Made by a program: the position numbers and the translations under genes. Below, piece by piece: positions 40,432 through 50,158 of a DNA stretch of 64,000 bases. Position 1 is the stretch's first letter, and the number at the start of each line of letters is the position of its first letter. The notes beneath the pieces were generated by a model that worked only from the letters and a program-made list of their open reading frames with translations, was not told where the DNA came from and searched no databases. Location: NCBI RefSeq assembly GCF_014218805.1, contig NZ_JACJUV010000002.1, positions 58,033-122,032 of the forward strand, given 5' to 3'. The DNA comes from Teredinibacter franksiae. Lineage in GTDB: Bacteria > Pseudomonadota > Gammaproteobacteria > Pseudomonadales > Cellvibrionaceae.

Positions 40432-42555
40432 ATGTACGGAATATTCCTATTATTTACCCTCGCTTTCATCTGGTTTTGTGTGGCCGGTGGAACCTTGCTT
40501 GCTTCTCGTTTAGTGCCGGGCTTTGCATTAGCACGCAGCTTGGCATTGTTGTTTTTTGTGTTGGTGTTCTTCTTTGTTGAGCACTTTGTAGGCCTTGGCA
40601 ATTTGCACTACGCACTGCCATTTTTTATGGCAGTGTCTGGCTGGGTATTTTGGAAAAACCTTGCGCAGGTCAAGTCACGTGAGTTTTTGGTGTCTGAGCT
40701 GGTGTTTTTGGCGGCTTTTTTATATGCCTTTATCTGGCGGTTTTCCTTTCCGTCGATTACGCCCTCATCTGAACGGATGACGGATTTGTTTTTTATCGCC
40801 AACTATCTGAGTGGGGTAACCTTGCCGCCGGTCGATATGTGGAACCCGCCGCATCTGTTCGACTACTACTACGCTTTTCAGCACTACGCTGCGGCACTGA
40901 TGGGGCGTATATTTGCACTGGAACCGGGTGAAACCTATAACTACGCGTTCGCCTTGTTAGGGGCTCTACCCATAACGCTGGTTGCAGCTATTGGTCAAAA
41001 GCTTATTAGCAAATCTCAGTTCTCCACCTATCAACGTATTGGGCTTATCGCACTTCTTGTTTTGTCCATTGTTTTTGGTGGTAACGGCCTTACGCCCCTG
41101 TTGAAAATGGTTTACAAAGTTCCTGAATACAGTAGCTATGTAAAGCCAGGGGCTTCAGCGGAGGCTATTGAGCGTGGCGAAAGTCAATATTATTCCGCGT
41201 TAGGTAATAAAAGCCGTGATCAAATTATTGCTGCCGCGCGTTTTATTGGCAGTGAACGTGATAAACCCATGGCGAAAAACACCAAGGTATACGGTTCCAC
41301 GGGTAGTCTTTTCTTTCCCGATACGCCAACGGTTATTAAAAGCAAGAGAATGGTGCTGCCCTCCGAAAATTTGGGCTATCAATACTTTCTGGGGGATTAC
41401 CACCCCACGCTTGGGGGCTTCTTTCTGTTAGCGTTGGGGTTAGCCTTACTGTTTTCGTTACAGCCTGCTTCGGTGGAAATGGCCGCCGAGCCAAAAACAC
41501 GGCGTTGGCCAAAAATGGCGCAGGCGCTTTTGGCACTATGTGTACCGGTAATGTTGATTACCAATACCTGGACCCTACCATTGATGGTGCTGTTGATTTG
41601 CGCCTGGATATTATTCCAGCTGGTTACCCGCCAAAAACTTGAATGGTTATGGTTAGTTGGGGGAGGCGTGGCGGGTACGTTCCTTATTTACCCGTTTATG
41701 AGCGGGTTTTTAACCAGCACTTTGTCAACACCGGTACAGTGGGTGCCGACTGAGATGCATACACCTTGGTCGCGCTTCCTTGCGCTGCAATGGCCAGTAT
41801 TGTTATTCATTGGTTTGGGTTTCTGGGAGGGGCGCTTTCGTCGTATAGCCTGGATGTTCAGCGGAGTATGGTTATTCCTGCTGGTAATGTCAGAACTGAT
41901 TTATATTGACGACCCTACAGGTGATTATTTCAGTCGTACCAACACCGTAATGAAATGGTGGGGTTGGATTCAGGTAGGCGTGTTTGTTTCTCTAGGTGCT
42001 TTGTTAATGAGTTCCACGCAAAAATGGCTGCGCTGGGTTACAGTGATCGTATTGCTGCTTATTACCACAACCGCTGGCTGGGAGTTGCAGCGCCACTGGC
42101 GCCATGCGGGTAAGTACAATGCGGGGCATCTAGAAGGCCACCACTGGTACACCAACAATGCCACAAATAGGCAGATGTTTGAATATCTGGAGTCTGCGCC
42201 CTACGGCGTGGTGCTAGAGCCAATATTAAAAAATGCCTACAGTAATACCAGTATTTACGGTATTTTTACCGGTAAGCCGGTACTACTAGGCTGGCCCTCA
42301 CACCTGCGTACCTGGCATGGTAGCGTACCGCGCGTGTGGTTGATGAAAGAAGAAATAGAGAAGTTCTATAAAGGTGAAATGGCCGATACATTGAGTTGGT
42401 TGCAGAGTAATAAAGTGCAATACATTGTTTTTGGTCCAAAAACAAATAATAAAAATTTTGAGGCGATTCATAATCAAATTAAAAGTCAGTACGCTTGGCA
42501 TGAGTATGAACATTCTCGTAAAAGGCATACGGGGCTTTGGGTTAAAATTGATTAG
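40432..42555 (+). CDS. DUF2298 ('YYY') polytopic membrane protein, putative GT-C
   Basis: A 707-residue membrane protein with about 14 hydrophobic segments. The large loop has PPVDMWNPPHLFDYYYAFQHYAAAL, the YYY motif that names the Chlor_Arch_YYY / DUF2298 group, and DYHPTLGGFF later. The C-terminal soluble part (LEPILKNAYSNTSIYGIFTGKPVLLGWPSHLRTW, then VQYIVFGPKTNN) resembles that of membrane glycosyltransferases. Biochemical function is unknown; sugar transfer is inferred from architecture and neighbours. It follows the ALG10-like gene by 18 bases and precedes the GT2 gene by 29, indicating one operon. Confidence 0.75.
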   Translation: MYGIFLLFTLAFIWFCVAGGTLLASRLVPGFALARSLALLFFVLVFFFVEHFVGLGNLHYALPFFMAVSGWVFWKNLAQVKSREFLVSELVFLAAFLYAFIWRFSFPSITPSSERMTDLFFIANYLSGVTLPPVDMWNPPHLFDYYYAFQHYAAALMGRIFALEPGETYNYAFALLGALPITLVAAIGQKLISKSQFSTYQRIGLIALLVLSIVFGGNGLTPLLKMVYKVPEYSSYVKPGASAEAIERGESQYYSALGNKSRDQIIAAARFIGSERDKPMAKNTKVYGSTGSLFFPDTPTVIKSKRMVLPSENLGYQYFLGDYHPTLGGFFLLALGLALLFSLQPASVEMAAEPKTRRWPKMAQALLALCVPVMLITNTWTLPLMVLLICAWILFQLVTRQKLEWLWLVGGGVAGTFLIYPFMSGFLTSTLSTPVQWVPTEMHTPWSRFLALQWPVLLFIGLGFWEGRFRRIAWMFSGVWLFLLVMSELIYIDDPTGDYFSRTNTVMKWWGWIQVGVFVSLGALLMSSTQKWLRWVTVIVLLLITTTAGWELQRHWRHAGKYNAGHLEGHHWYTNNATNRQMFEYLESAPYGVVLEPILKNAYSNTSIYGIFTGKPVLLGWPSHLRTWHGSVPRVWLMKEEIEKFYKGEMADTLSWLQSNKVQYIVFGPKTNNKNFEAIHNQIKSQYAWHEYEHSRKRHTGLWVKID

Positions 42556-42584
42556 CTTTTTATGCGCAAAATTAGGTGTAAGTG

Positions 42585-43543
42585 ATGAATAATAACGTAC
42601 AAAAAAATAGCACTAACAAAAAGTTATCGCTGCTGGTTCCTATGTACAATGAATCCAGCGTTATTCCCGTTTTTTTTGAAACGGTGTTAAAAGTTCTTGA
42701 AACGGTTTCCTATGAAATTGAAATTGTTTGCGTTAATGACGGTTCGACCGATAACACGCTTGAGTTGCTCAAAGGCTATGCTGAAAAAGATAAACGCATT
42801 AAGCTGGTTTCCTTTTCACGTAACTTCGGTAAAGAGCCGGCAATGACCGCGGCGCTGGATTTTGCAACCGGTGACGCTATTGTGCCAATTGATGCAGATT
42901 TGCAAGACCCGCCAGAGCTTATTCATGAAATGCTAGAAGAATGGGAGCAAGGCTTTGATGTTGTATTCGCCCGCCGCTCTTCTCGCGATGCCGACAGCAT
43001 AGTAAAGCGAAGCACGGCAGCTTGGTTTTACTCCTTGTTCAACAAGATGAGCGACACTTACATTCCATCGAATGTGGGCGACTACCGTTTAATGGATCGT
43101 AAAGTGGTTGAGGTCATTAAAAAACTGCCCGAAAAAGACCGTTTTATGAAGGGTTTATTTTGCTGGCCTGGCTTTAAAAGTACCACAGTTGAGTTTGAAC
43201 GCCCCGAGCGTGCCGAAGGCGAAACCAAATTCAATATGTGGAAGCTATGGAACTTTGCCATTAGCGGCATTGCATCTTTTAGTACCATGCCTATTCGCCT
43301 AGGTATTTATTTGGGTTTAATTATTTCAGCGGCGTCATTTGTGTACGGGTTGTTCATTATTACCAAAACCCTGTTTATGGGTGTTGATGTGCCGGGTTAT
43401 GCTTCTATTATGGTTGCGGTGCTTTTCCTTGGCGGTATTCAGTTGTTCTTCTTGGGCTGCTGGGTGAGTACATAGGGCGAATATATAAAGAAGTGAAAAA
43501 TCGACCATTGTATGTAGTGGAAGAATCGATTGGCTTTGAATAA
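42585..43543 (+). pseudogene. GT2 polyprenyl-phosphate sugar transferase (DPM1/GtrB-like), C-terminal frameshift
   Basis: Family-2 glycosyltransferase that would load a sugar onto undecaprenyl phosphate. VPMYNESSVIPVFFE, CVNDGSTDNT, DADLQDPPELI and the RPERAEGETKFNMWKL acceptor loop are present, then two membrane helices. The read frame ends at 43475 as LGCWVST, too early. One base later the expected tail [21 protein letters not shown] follows in another frame and ends at 43543. Restoring one G in the GGG near 43455-43457 yields a normal 319-residue protein. The defect is either a recent mutation or a base-call error; the rest shows no decay. ATG 42585 is chosen over GTG 42582. Confidence 0.85.
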
Positions 43544-43583
43544 TAAACTGTTGTATGCAGGTCGGTCGTATTGAGGCGCCCTT

Positions 43584-44012
43584 ATGGTAATTACGTTTTT
43601 AAAACGTCAACTAAGCCGCGAATTAATTGTTCAGCTGTTCATTTTTGGGATAGTGGGCGTTACGGCTACGCTTACCCACTACTTCGTGGCGCTGGGCACC
43701 CATGAGGGTTTGTGGGTAGACCTTTATATAGCGAACCTATTCGGCTACGTGTCTGCGGTGTTGGTTTCTTACTTTGGGCATGGGAAGTTAACCTTCAGGC
43801 AGGAGTTAAGCTGGAAGGTGTTTATGCGATTTGCGTTGGTGTCTGTGTTGACCTTTTTACTCAGTGAAGTAATTCTTTATTGCCTAGGGACTTTTGCCAA
43901 GCTCCCCCACAGAGTGTCGTTGGGCGTGGTGGTGTGTATTATTCCACTGATTAGCTTCGTTTTGAGCAAGCTGTGGGTTTTTAAAGCAGAGCCTGTTGAG
44001 GCGCTACGTTAG
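43584..44012 (+). CDS. GtrA-family membrane protein (putative lipid-linked sugar flippase)
   Basis: A 142-residue protein with four hydrophobic segments. FGIVGVTATLTHYFVAL and the NLFGYVSAVLVSYFGHGKLTF segment are typical of GtrA, which is proposed to flip undecaprenyl-phosphate-linked sugars across the inner membrane. Together with the preceding GT2 gene (GtrB-like) it forms the standard gtrAB pair that feeds periplasmic glycosyltransferases. It overlaps the convergent gene at 44009 by four bases. Confidence 0.9.
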   Translation: MVITFLKRQLSRELIVQLFIFGIVGVTATLTHYFVALGTHEGLWVDLYIANLFGYVSAVLVSYFGHGKLTFRQELSWKVFMRFALVSVLTFLLSEVILYCLGTFAKLPHRVSLGVVVCIIPLISFVLSKLWVFKAEPVEALR

Positions 44013-44299
44013 CGTTTGGCAAATTCTAAGCCGTAGTAAACATACAGCCCCCAAGCAATCAATGCGGTAATCAGTGCGAGCGCTGCGCCAGGGTATAGTA
44101 GCCTGGAAGGGTAGCCTGATTCGCTGCGGTGTTGAATGCAGTAAACGAACGCTGCAGGAAAGCACAAAAATATTAACACGCCGTAGGCATAGCGTTTATT
44201 TCCTAGCGCCGTCAGCAGTGTCATTAAGACGCCCACCAGTATTAGCGCAAGGCCAATACTGCCGGTTATGGTTAAAATAATCATCCAGGCTGTGATCAT
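44009..44299 (-). CDS. Small three-helix membrane protein
   Basis: A 96-residue hydrophobic protein of unknown function. Hydrophobic segments lie at about 5-28, 38-52 and 68-88, with short polar loops. Its ATG overlaps the rnt stop (ATGA), so it is translated after RNase T in the same transcript. No named family recognised. Confidence 0.65.
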   Translation of the reverse strand: MITAWMIILTITGSIGLALILVGVLMTLLTALGNKRYAYGVLIFLCFPAAFVYCIQHRSESGYPSRLLYPGAALALITALIAWGLYVYYGLEFAKR

Positions 44300-44976
44300 A
44301 AAGTTTTCTGCTCTTCAGCTACTTCATCTACTTCAGGTAGAGGCCAGCCACCGAGTTGCTTCCATTTATTAACGATTAAGCAAAAAAGTTCGGCGGTTTT
44401 CTCAGCATCATAAGCGGCTGAGTGCGCCTCTCTGTTCGAAAATTCAATATTGGCGATTTTACAGGCTTGCGCAAGTACCGTGTGCCCAAAGGCAAGCCCT
44501 GCCATGGTTGCGGTATCCAAACACGAAAAGGGATGGAAGGGGTTGCGCTTAACATCACTGCGGGCAACCGCTGCATTCAAAAAGTTAAGGTCGAAGTGCG
44601 CATTGTGGCCAACCAAAACGGCGCGATTGCAGCCATTGGCCTTAACCAGCTTACGTATAGTTTGAAACGTTTCACTTAGGGCGATGGTTTCGGGTACCGG
44701 GCTTCGGCTTTCGCACTCGAGGTTAATGCCTGTAAAGTCCAATGCGGACTGTTCAACGTTGGCACCCTCAAAGGGTTCAACTTGAAAATCAATGGTTGGT
44801 TCACACTCGAGAATGCCCTCTTCGGTCATGCGCAGTGGCACCGCTGCAATTTCAAGAAGGGCATCGGTATTGGCATTAAAGCCACCGGTTTCAACATCAA
44901 TAATAACCGGTAAAAAGCCGCGAAAACGCTTTGCTAAAAGCGATTTTTGTTTGTCGCCATTTTCAGTAGAGCTCAC
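44296..44976 (-). CDS. rnt: Ribonuclease T
   Basis: A 226-residue DEDD exonuclease trimming tRNA and other stable RNA 3' ends. Exo I VIIDVETGGFN, Exo II VGHNAHFDLNFLNAAV, Exo III HSAAYDAEKTAELF; the Phe-rich and Arg/Lys patch RSDVKRNPFHPFSCLDTATM is typical. The start is GTG 44976 with AGGAT upstream. Lies beside pyrC and motY, a conserved arrangement in pseudomonads and relatives. Confidence 0.96.
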   Translation of the reverse strand: MSSTENGDKQKSLLAKRFRGFLPVIIDVETGGFNANTDALLEIAAVPLRMTEEGILECEPTIDFQVEPFEGANVEQSALDFTGINLECESRSPVPETIALSETFQTIRKLVKANGCNRAVLVGHNAHFDLNFLNAAVARSDVKRNPFHPFSCLDTATMAGLAFGHTVLAQACKIANIEFSNREAHSAAYDAEKTAELFCLIVNKWKQLGGWPLPEVDEVAEEQKTL

Positions 44977-44992
44977 AAATATCCTAATTGTT

Positions 44993-46027
44993 TTATTTTT
45001 TCAGTTGCCAGTTTAATTGCTCACCCGCTTTAACGGGTACCAATTGTTCATTACCGTAACTCAGTGATTGTGGAACTTGCCAGCTGCGTTTTTCCAGAGT
45101 AATGGTACTGGTGTTACGTGGTAGGCCGTAAAAGTCGGGCCCATAAAAACTGGCGAATGCCTCGAGTTTATCCAGTGCGTTGTGCGCTTCGAATACCTCG
45201 GCGTACAGTTCCAGTGCGGCAAAAGCCGTGTAACTTCCTGCACAGCCGCAGGCAGCCTCTTTTTTACTTTTGGCGTGGGGCGCGCTATCGGTACCTAAAA
45301 AGAATTTAGGGCTGCCACTGGTGGCGGCTTTAATCAGCGCCTGTTGATGTAACTGTCGCTTCAAGATGGGTAAACAGTAGTAATGTGGGCGAATTCCTCC
45401 GGCAAGCATGTGGTTGCGGTTGTACATCAGGTGGTGCGCGGTAATGGTTGCACCGACATTGGCCGAGGATTCGGTCACAAAATCAGCCGCCTGCTGGGTG
45501 GTGATATGCTCAAGTACAATTTTCAATGCCGGGAAATCGTTCACCAATTGTCTTAGGGTGCGGTCTATAAATGTGGCTTCGCGGTCAAAAATATCGATGT
45601 TAGCGTCGGTAACCTCGCCGTGAAGCAATAGCAGCATACCCTGCTTTTGCATTTCTTCTAGGGCCGTATAGATGTGGTGAACATGGGTTACCCCAGAATC
45701 GGAGTTGGTGGTGGCACCAGCTGGGTAGAGTTTACAGGCTACAACGCCCGCTTTTTTAGCTTCGGCAATCGTTGCTGGGCTGGTGTTATCGGTAAGATAC
45801 AGCGCCATTAGAGGCTCAAAATGTGAGCCTTCGGGCCGTTCGGTGATAATCCGGGCTTTATAGGCCAGTGCCTGCTCGGCATTCTGCACGGGCGGCATCA
45901 AGTTAGGCATGATAATAGCGCGGGCGAAGCTAGCGGCAGCGTGGGCAACGGTGGTTTTGAGTGCTTCCCCGTCGCGCAGGTGAATGTGCCAGTCATCGGG
46001 CGTTGTAATAGTGAGAGTGTCGGTCAT
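44993..46027 (-). CDS. pyrC: Dihydroorotase (homodimeric, PyrC type)
   Basis: A 344-residue zinc amidohydrolase converting carbamoyl aspartate to dihydroorotate in pyrimidine synthesis. Metal ligands: [10 protein letters not shown] (both His), the carboxylated Lys in [29 protein letters not shown], and FLGTDSAPH (catalytic Asp). Length matches the E. coli-type enzyme. Divergent from motY. Confidence 0.97.
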   Translation of the reverse strand: MTDTLTITTPDDWHIHLRDGEALKTTVAHAAASFARAIIMPNLMPPVQNAEQALAYKARIITERPEGSHFEPLMALYLTDNTSPATIAEAKKAGVVACKLYPAGATTNSDSGVTHVHHIYTALEEMQKQGMLLLLHGEVTDANIDIFDREATFIDRTLRQLVNDFPALKIVLEHITTQQAADFVTESSANVGATITAHHLMYNRNHMLAGGIRPHYYCLPILKRQLHQQALIKAATSGSPKFFLGTDSAPHAKSKKEAACGCAGSYTAFAALELYAEVFEAHNALDKLEAFASFYGPDFYGLPRNTSTITLEKRSWQVPQSLSYGNEQLVPVKAGEQLNWQLKK

Positions 46028-46194
46028 TGAAACTACGGCTATCCTGATGTGTATTCGGAGGTTTTCTTCGAGGGTTTACGCGCCCTCGGGTAGGCGAATG
46101 CTACCGGAAATTCCCTCATCTTGCACTGGCAGTCTCAAGCGTTCGCCTTTTCAGCCGATAACCGTTAGAGGTAACCGGGTTAGGGTGGTAAAAC

Positions 46195-47109
46195 GTGTCA
46201 GCTCATCTATACAGAAACATTGCGGTTTTACTGTTGCCATTGCTATGGCTACAGCCAGTATTCGCAACGGATTACACAAATGCCATCAATAACGGCCAAT
46301 GGCAGGCCCATAGTTCGGTGTTTGAATGCTCACTGGAGCAAAAGGTACCCTATTTCGGCAAAGTGGTGTTTGAAACCCACGCGGGTAGAAACTCTTGCGT
46401 GTATTTGCAGTCTCGTCCCCACCGTTTTCGCGCGGGAGAGGCCCGTTTTCTTGCTCGGTCACCGGTGTGGATGGAGGAGCCCCAGGTATTTGAATTCGAC
46501 AAGGTGGCGCTGAAGCAGGGGTTACGCCCTTTCTGGAAGGGCAGTGATTACGCCGAAAAAATGCTAGCCCAACTGCAGTCGGGTATGGAGCTGGAGCTTG
46601 AGAAAGACCAGTGGTTCGAACCCAAACAAAGCGCGCCATCTCGCGTAATTCTGACGCCGGTTGGTTTTCGCAGTGAGTACCGTCAATACCTGCGTTGCCT
46701 CGGTGGTTTGTTACCCGCCAATTTTGACCAAATGAAGCGTACTCCTCTTTACTTCCCTCCCGGCGAAATAGAAGAGCTGGACAGTAAAATGACAAGCAAA
46801 CTCGACCGTATGCTTAAGCTGGTGAAGCATGACGCAAAAATCCGTTTGTTTTACATAGACGGCCATTCCGATGCTATGGGAGATCGTGCGGATAACCTAG
46901 AATTATCAAAAAAGCGAGCCGAGCTGGTACAGCAATACCTAACACGCCGAGGCGTACCGGAAGACTGGATCACCATGCGCTGGCACGGCGAGCGCTATCC
47001 CGTGGCTTCGAATGACAGTAAAGCTGGGCAGGGTAAAAACCGCAGGGTTACCGTAAGAATGGAGAGGGTGGAGGAGATAGAGGTATTGCCGTTGGCTTCC
47101 AACCCGTAG
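46195..47109 (+). CDS. motY: Sodium-type flagellar stator partner MotY (OmpA-like)
   Basis: A 304-residue periplasmic protein. Signal peptide (about 1-25, ending VFATD), a MotY-type N-terminal domain (about 26-175) that attaches to the flagellar basal body, and an OmpA-like peptidoglycan-binding domain (about 185-295: IRLFYIDGHSDAMGDRADNLELSKKRAELVQQYL, GKNRRVTVRME). The rnt-pyrC-motY neighbourhood supports MotY over a generic OmpA protein. Implies a polar flagellum with MotY-assisted stators. Start is GTG 46195. Confidence 0.85.
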   Translation: MSAHLYRNIAVLLLPLLWLQPVFATDYTNAINNGQWQAHSSVFECSLEQKVPYFGKVVFETHAGRNSCVYLQSRPHRFRAGEARFLARSPVWMEEPQVFEFDKVALKQGLRPFWKGSDYAEKMLAQLQSGMELELEKDQWFEPKQSAPSRVILTPVGFRSEYRQYLRCLGGLLPANFDQMKRTPLYFPPGEIEELDSKMTSKLDRMLKLVKHDAKIRLFYIDGHSDAMGDRADNLELSKKRAELVQQYLTRRGVPEDWITMRWHGERYPVASNDSKAGQGKNRRVTVRMERVEEIEVLPLASNP

Positions 47110-47534
47110 TGTTCCATTTTTTAATGAACAGCGCAACCGTGCCCCTACCAAACGGACCTATAAAATAAATGGGTCTTTATCATATTTCGCGTGATGGGTT
47201 CTATCTCGGCGTAAAGTAGACCGTCCTGTGTAGCTTAATAGCCATTGGGCATCTGCTTGCCTCTGTCAAAAAACAGATTGCCTTAAGTGCATATTCTAAA
47301 TTAGCTGAAAGCTCATTCAGCTTTTGTGTGTGCCACAGTTTATATTGGATATGGTGACTTAGCTTGGTGCTGAAGATGTTTCCACTGAAGGTTTATGTTG
47401 GTGAAAATGGTTTGCTCAAGAGACTGTCACTAGTGCCTGCGCTATTCTAAGAAGTAAAAAATGAAGGGCATCCACAAACTTAAAACAGGGTTCAATTTCC
47501 GGGCGAAGTTGCATAAACATCCGCCCGGAATACA
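47110..47534. other. Non-coding stretch with two hairpins
   Basis: 425 bases with no supported gene. AGCTGAA / TTCAGCT with a 6-base loop and four T after it (47303-47325) may end motY transcription. TTCCGGGCG / CGCCCGGAA with a 16-base loop (47497-47530) lies just past the stop of the minus-strand lipoprotein gene and may end that transcript. Confidence 0.5.
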
Positions 47535-49325
47535 CTACTCGGCTGTGACGGTGATGCTTATGCGAGGCACAAACGGGAGTGAATAATTAGTTTGGCGGTT
47601 CGCTTCGTGGTCGAACACTATTTCATAAATACCCGGTTCGACTATACCTGCATGTCGTAGCGCCATGGATGTGTTAGTCAGTCTCTCTGGCACAAGATCA
47701 AAGAGCTCATTATTCAGGCTGGTTTCGTTAGCGCTCCGGAGACCGGGAGACGCACCGAGCAAATTGTAGCCTTCAATCTCTATATAAAACGGATTACCTG
47801 CAGGCACGCTTACGCGGGATACGCTGGTAACCTGTGGAAAGGCTTTCTCATAAAGAACCTCTACATCGCTATCGGGAAATAGACCATTGTTATCTGATAG
47901 GGTAATTATTCCCGCACCGCTCACATTGTTAGGTAATGCAGCAAAAATTTCTATATCCACTGAAAATATCAAGTCATTCTGGTTAGAAAAATCACTACCT
48001 CCTGAAATCGGGAAAATGCCTTGATCGCGGTCTAGTACAAGCCATGGCGCTTGAGTGCTCGCCTGCCAGCTTCCTTCGATGCGTTGGGTATTATGTATTG
48101 AGATATAACCCCCTTCTGCGGGGAAGTATTCATTATCGAAGCGCAGAGGCCGCTCTAATTTAGAAGTTCCCCCGGATACGTAGAACCGACCGACTGTGAT
48201 AAAGCCGTCAACAATATTTACCCCGATATCCACGCGGCCTATTACCTCATTGTCTACTGAGGCTTCTATTTGGCCAGAATATCGGCCATAAGCGGGTTTG
48301 TAGGGCGCATATACCTGAACGAATACGTAATTTCGTCCTGTGGTTAAGTCGGTTCTCCCTCTACCAGTGCGGGGAGTTTCGTCAAAGTTAAGATCGAACT
48401 CAATGCGCGCCAGATCAGCGCTATTTTCACCAACAAATAAAAACGGTGCCACAAAGGAAAAGTCATCGTGAAAAGGAGCATTAAGTTCAATCGGGTTTTC
48501 AAGAAAAATAACCTGATCACTAGCGCCGCTGTATCCCTCTTCAATGGAGTAAATAGTGTAGGGCATTACCATGCTGGAATGTGTAAAACCTAATTCATAA
48601 TGGAATGTATGGGACGATTTTGTTGCGCGAAAGTTTTCGTCATAGGAAGGCGTCGTGATGGTAAATCCATCGCCACTGATGTCAGAAACCTGAAAATCCT
48701 CGAGCATTTTCTGAGGTAGTATCAGTTCACCCAGATCTTCAGACACTTCGGCTTCAATTCGTACCGTAGTGCTGGGCGTACCCGGAGCCTCTGATTCAGC
48801 ATAAATTGCCATATAATCCTTACCGAAATCGATCACCGTGCGGTGTTCGCTATCTTGCTCGTTAATTATGGGTTCCAAGCGAAACTGGGAAGGGGGGAAG
48901 GTGATGTTATACGGCAAGGAGACGGGTGAGCCTGCAAGCTCATTGTTGCAGTCTTCATCGTTACACAAATGCATATTTACTGTACCGGAATAACTCCTTT
49001 CCCAAAGATTATTATGTGTTATTAACTCTAAGTGAGCGGATTTTCCATCAGTAGCATAAAGTAGGATTGAGCGAAAAACACTGTTGTCTAAGTCTGCGTA
49101 TATGTGAAGGTTTGAAGCGTCAATATCCTCACCAACCGTGGCTACGATGTAAAATTGCGTCGCCTTCTCGCGCAGTGCTGGTTGGTGCTGGATGGCACTT
49201 GGAAGCAGGGTGATTTCCTCGGTGTTGTTGGTATTGACTGCCTTTCCTTCGGCGCCACCACAAGCGGTAATTGTGACAGATAGTAGGGCGCAAGAAAAAA
49301 GAACAAATAGAAGCTTAACATCCAT
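47535..49325 (-). CDS. Large lipoprotein with BACON-like beta domain, function unknown
   Basis: 596 residues. Lipoprotein signal with lipobox SVTITAC (Cys about 22). The rest is beta-rich and poor in Cys. A region at about 385-470 resembles BACON/Ig-like folds (AEGGYISIHNTQRIEGSWQASTQAPWLVLDRDQGIFPISGG). The last ~110 residues look like an IPT/TIG-type Ig domain (FPQVTSVSRVSVPAGNPFYIEIEGYNLLGA). No enzyme motifs. Probably a cell-surface adhesion or glycan-interacting lipoprotein; not assigned. Monocistronic. Confidence 0.75.
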   Translation of the reverse strand: MDVKLLFVLFSCALLSVTITACGGAEGKAVNTNNTEEITLLPSAIQHQPALREKATQFYIVATVGEDIDASNLHIYADLDNSVFRSILLYATDGKSAHLELITHNNLWERSYSGTVNMHLCNDEDCNNELAGSPVSLPYNITFPPSQFRLEPIINEQDSEHRTVIDFGKDYMAIYAESEAPGTPSTTVRIEAEVSEDLGELILPQKMLEDFQVSDISGDGFTITTPSYDENFRATKSSHTFHYELGFTHSSMVMPYTIYSIEEGYSGASDQVIFLENPIELNAPFHDDFSFVAPFLFVGENSADLARIEFDLNFDETPRTGRGRTDLTTGRNYVFVQVYAPYKPAYGRYSGQIEASVDNEVIGRVDIGVNIVDGFITVGRFYVSGGTSKLERPLRFDNEYFPAEGGYISIHNTQRIEGSWQASTQAPWLVLDRDQGIFPISGGSDFSNQNDLIFSVDIEIFAALPNNVSGAGIITLSDNNGLFPDSDVEVLYEKAFPQVTSVSRVSVPAGNPFYIEIEGYNLLGASPGLRSANETSLNNELFDLVPERLTNTSMALRHAGIVEPGIYEIVFDHEANRQTNYSLPFVPRISITVTAE

Positions 49326-49651
49326 AATTTAAACCTAAAGACCAAAGTTGGTCATTTATACTAATAATTGATAGCAATTAACGTATGTGCCGAATAGCCA
49401 TTACATTCCAAGATTTTTTTTGAAGGTAACCACCTTGCGCTTGTATTGCGCTCGTTTAAAATATTTCTGGCAAGGCGAGTGTCGGATTATGTTATCTATG
49501 CTTGGCGCTGTATAGGTTTTAAGCGAAAGCAAGAGGGTTAGGGCGCCATAAGTCACATAAAGGATGACGTTTTTCACGGCAGCCTACTTCTTGGGCACCC
49601 TTACTAAAGTCTCAATTCATTAATGAAAAATTGGGTAAGTGTTTTGGTGTA
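49326..49651. other. Upstream region of the lipoprotein gene
   Basis: About 325 AT-rich bases without a supported gene, presumably holding the minus-strand promoter of the lipoprotein gene and ending at the RAYT remnant. No specific site could be assigned. Confidence 0.4.
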
Positions 49652-50005
49652 AATGGGTTTAGACACCTTGCCTGAAGCGCAGAGAATGCCTTTTGATAGC
49701 TCGGCCTATACTGATCTCACCATGCCTTACCCTTTACCCGTGAAGGTTGTTTTGAGCTTGTGGATATCATCGGCCGTATTCTGCGAGACGATAAACGCGG
49801 AGCCATCGCAAGTGAACTTCTGACCATAGTGTCGCGGTTGGGTATTAAGCCCAATAAGTGGATCGACCATGTCCAGAATTTTGGGCGTCGTTACGGTTCC
49901 AGTGCCGGTTCGGTGGCGCGCATGGCCGATTATGCCCAGGTGTTTGAGCGCAATTGCGGCAAGGGTGTGACCTGTTCGAAGGCGAATTATTTAAATACAG
50001 GTTAA
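49652..50005 (+). pseudogene. 3' remnant of a second RAYT transposase
   Basis: Homologous to the 3' third of the broken RAYT gene at 15734-16824. Matching starts at ATGGGTTTAGA (compare 16471) and runs to the end. The first ~100 bases contain small indels, then an 81-residue frame (49760-50005) reads GRILRDDKRGAIASEL...NFGRRYGSSAGSVARMADYAQVFERNCGKGV with only a few changes. No 5' part with the HxH nuclease motif exists here, so this is a dead fragment. Confidence 0.85.
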
Positions 50006-50158
50006 TGCCTTCCCAAAAAATAAATAGTCTTTAAACGATTACAACCAGTGGGTTTTTGAGTCTTTGACTTTGCGGTGAATTAGTCTTGGGAGTCTTTCGA
50101 AGTTTGGCGCTAGCGTTGATTATGGTGTGGTGCTAGGAGAATTGGGGGTATTCGAAAA

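Noticed and set aside
46286..46795. 169-codon minus frame in motY
   Set aside because: Lies fully inside motY and lacks any protein family resemblance.
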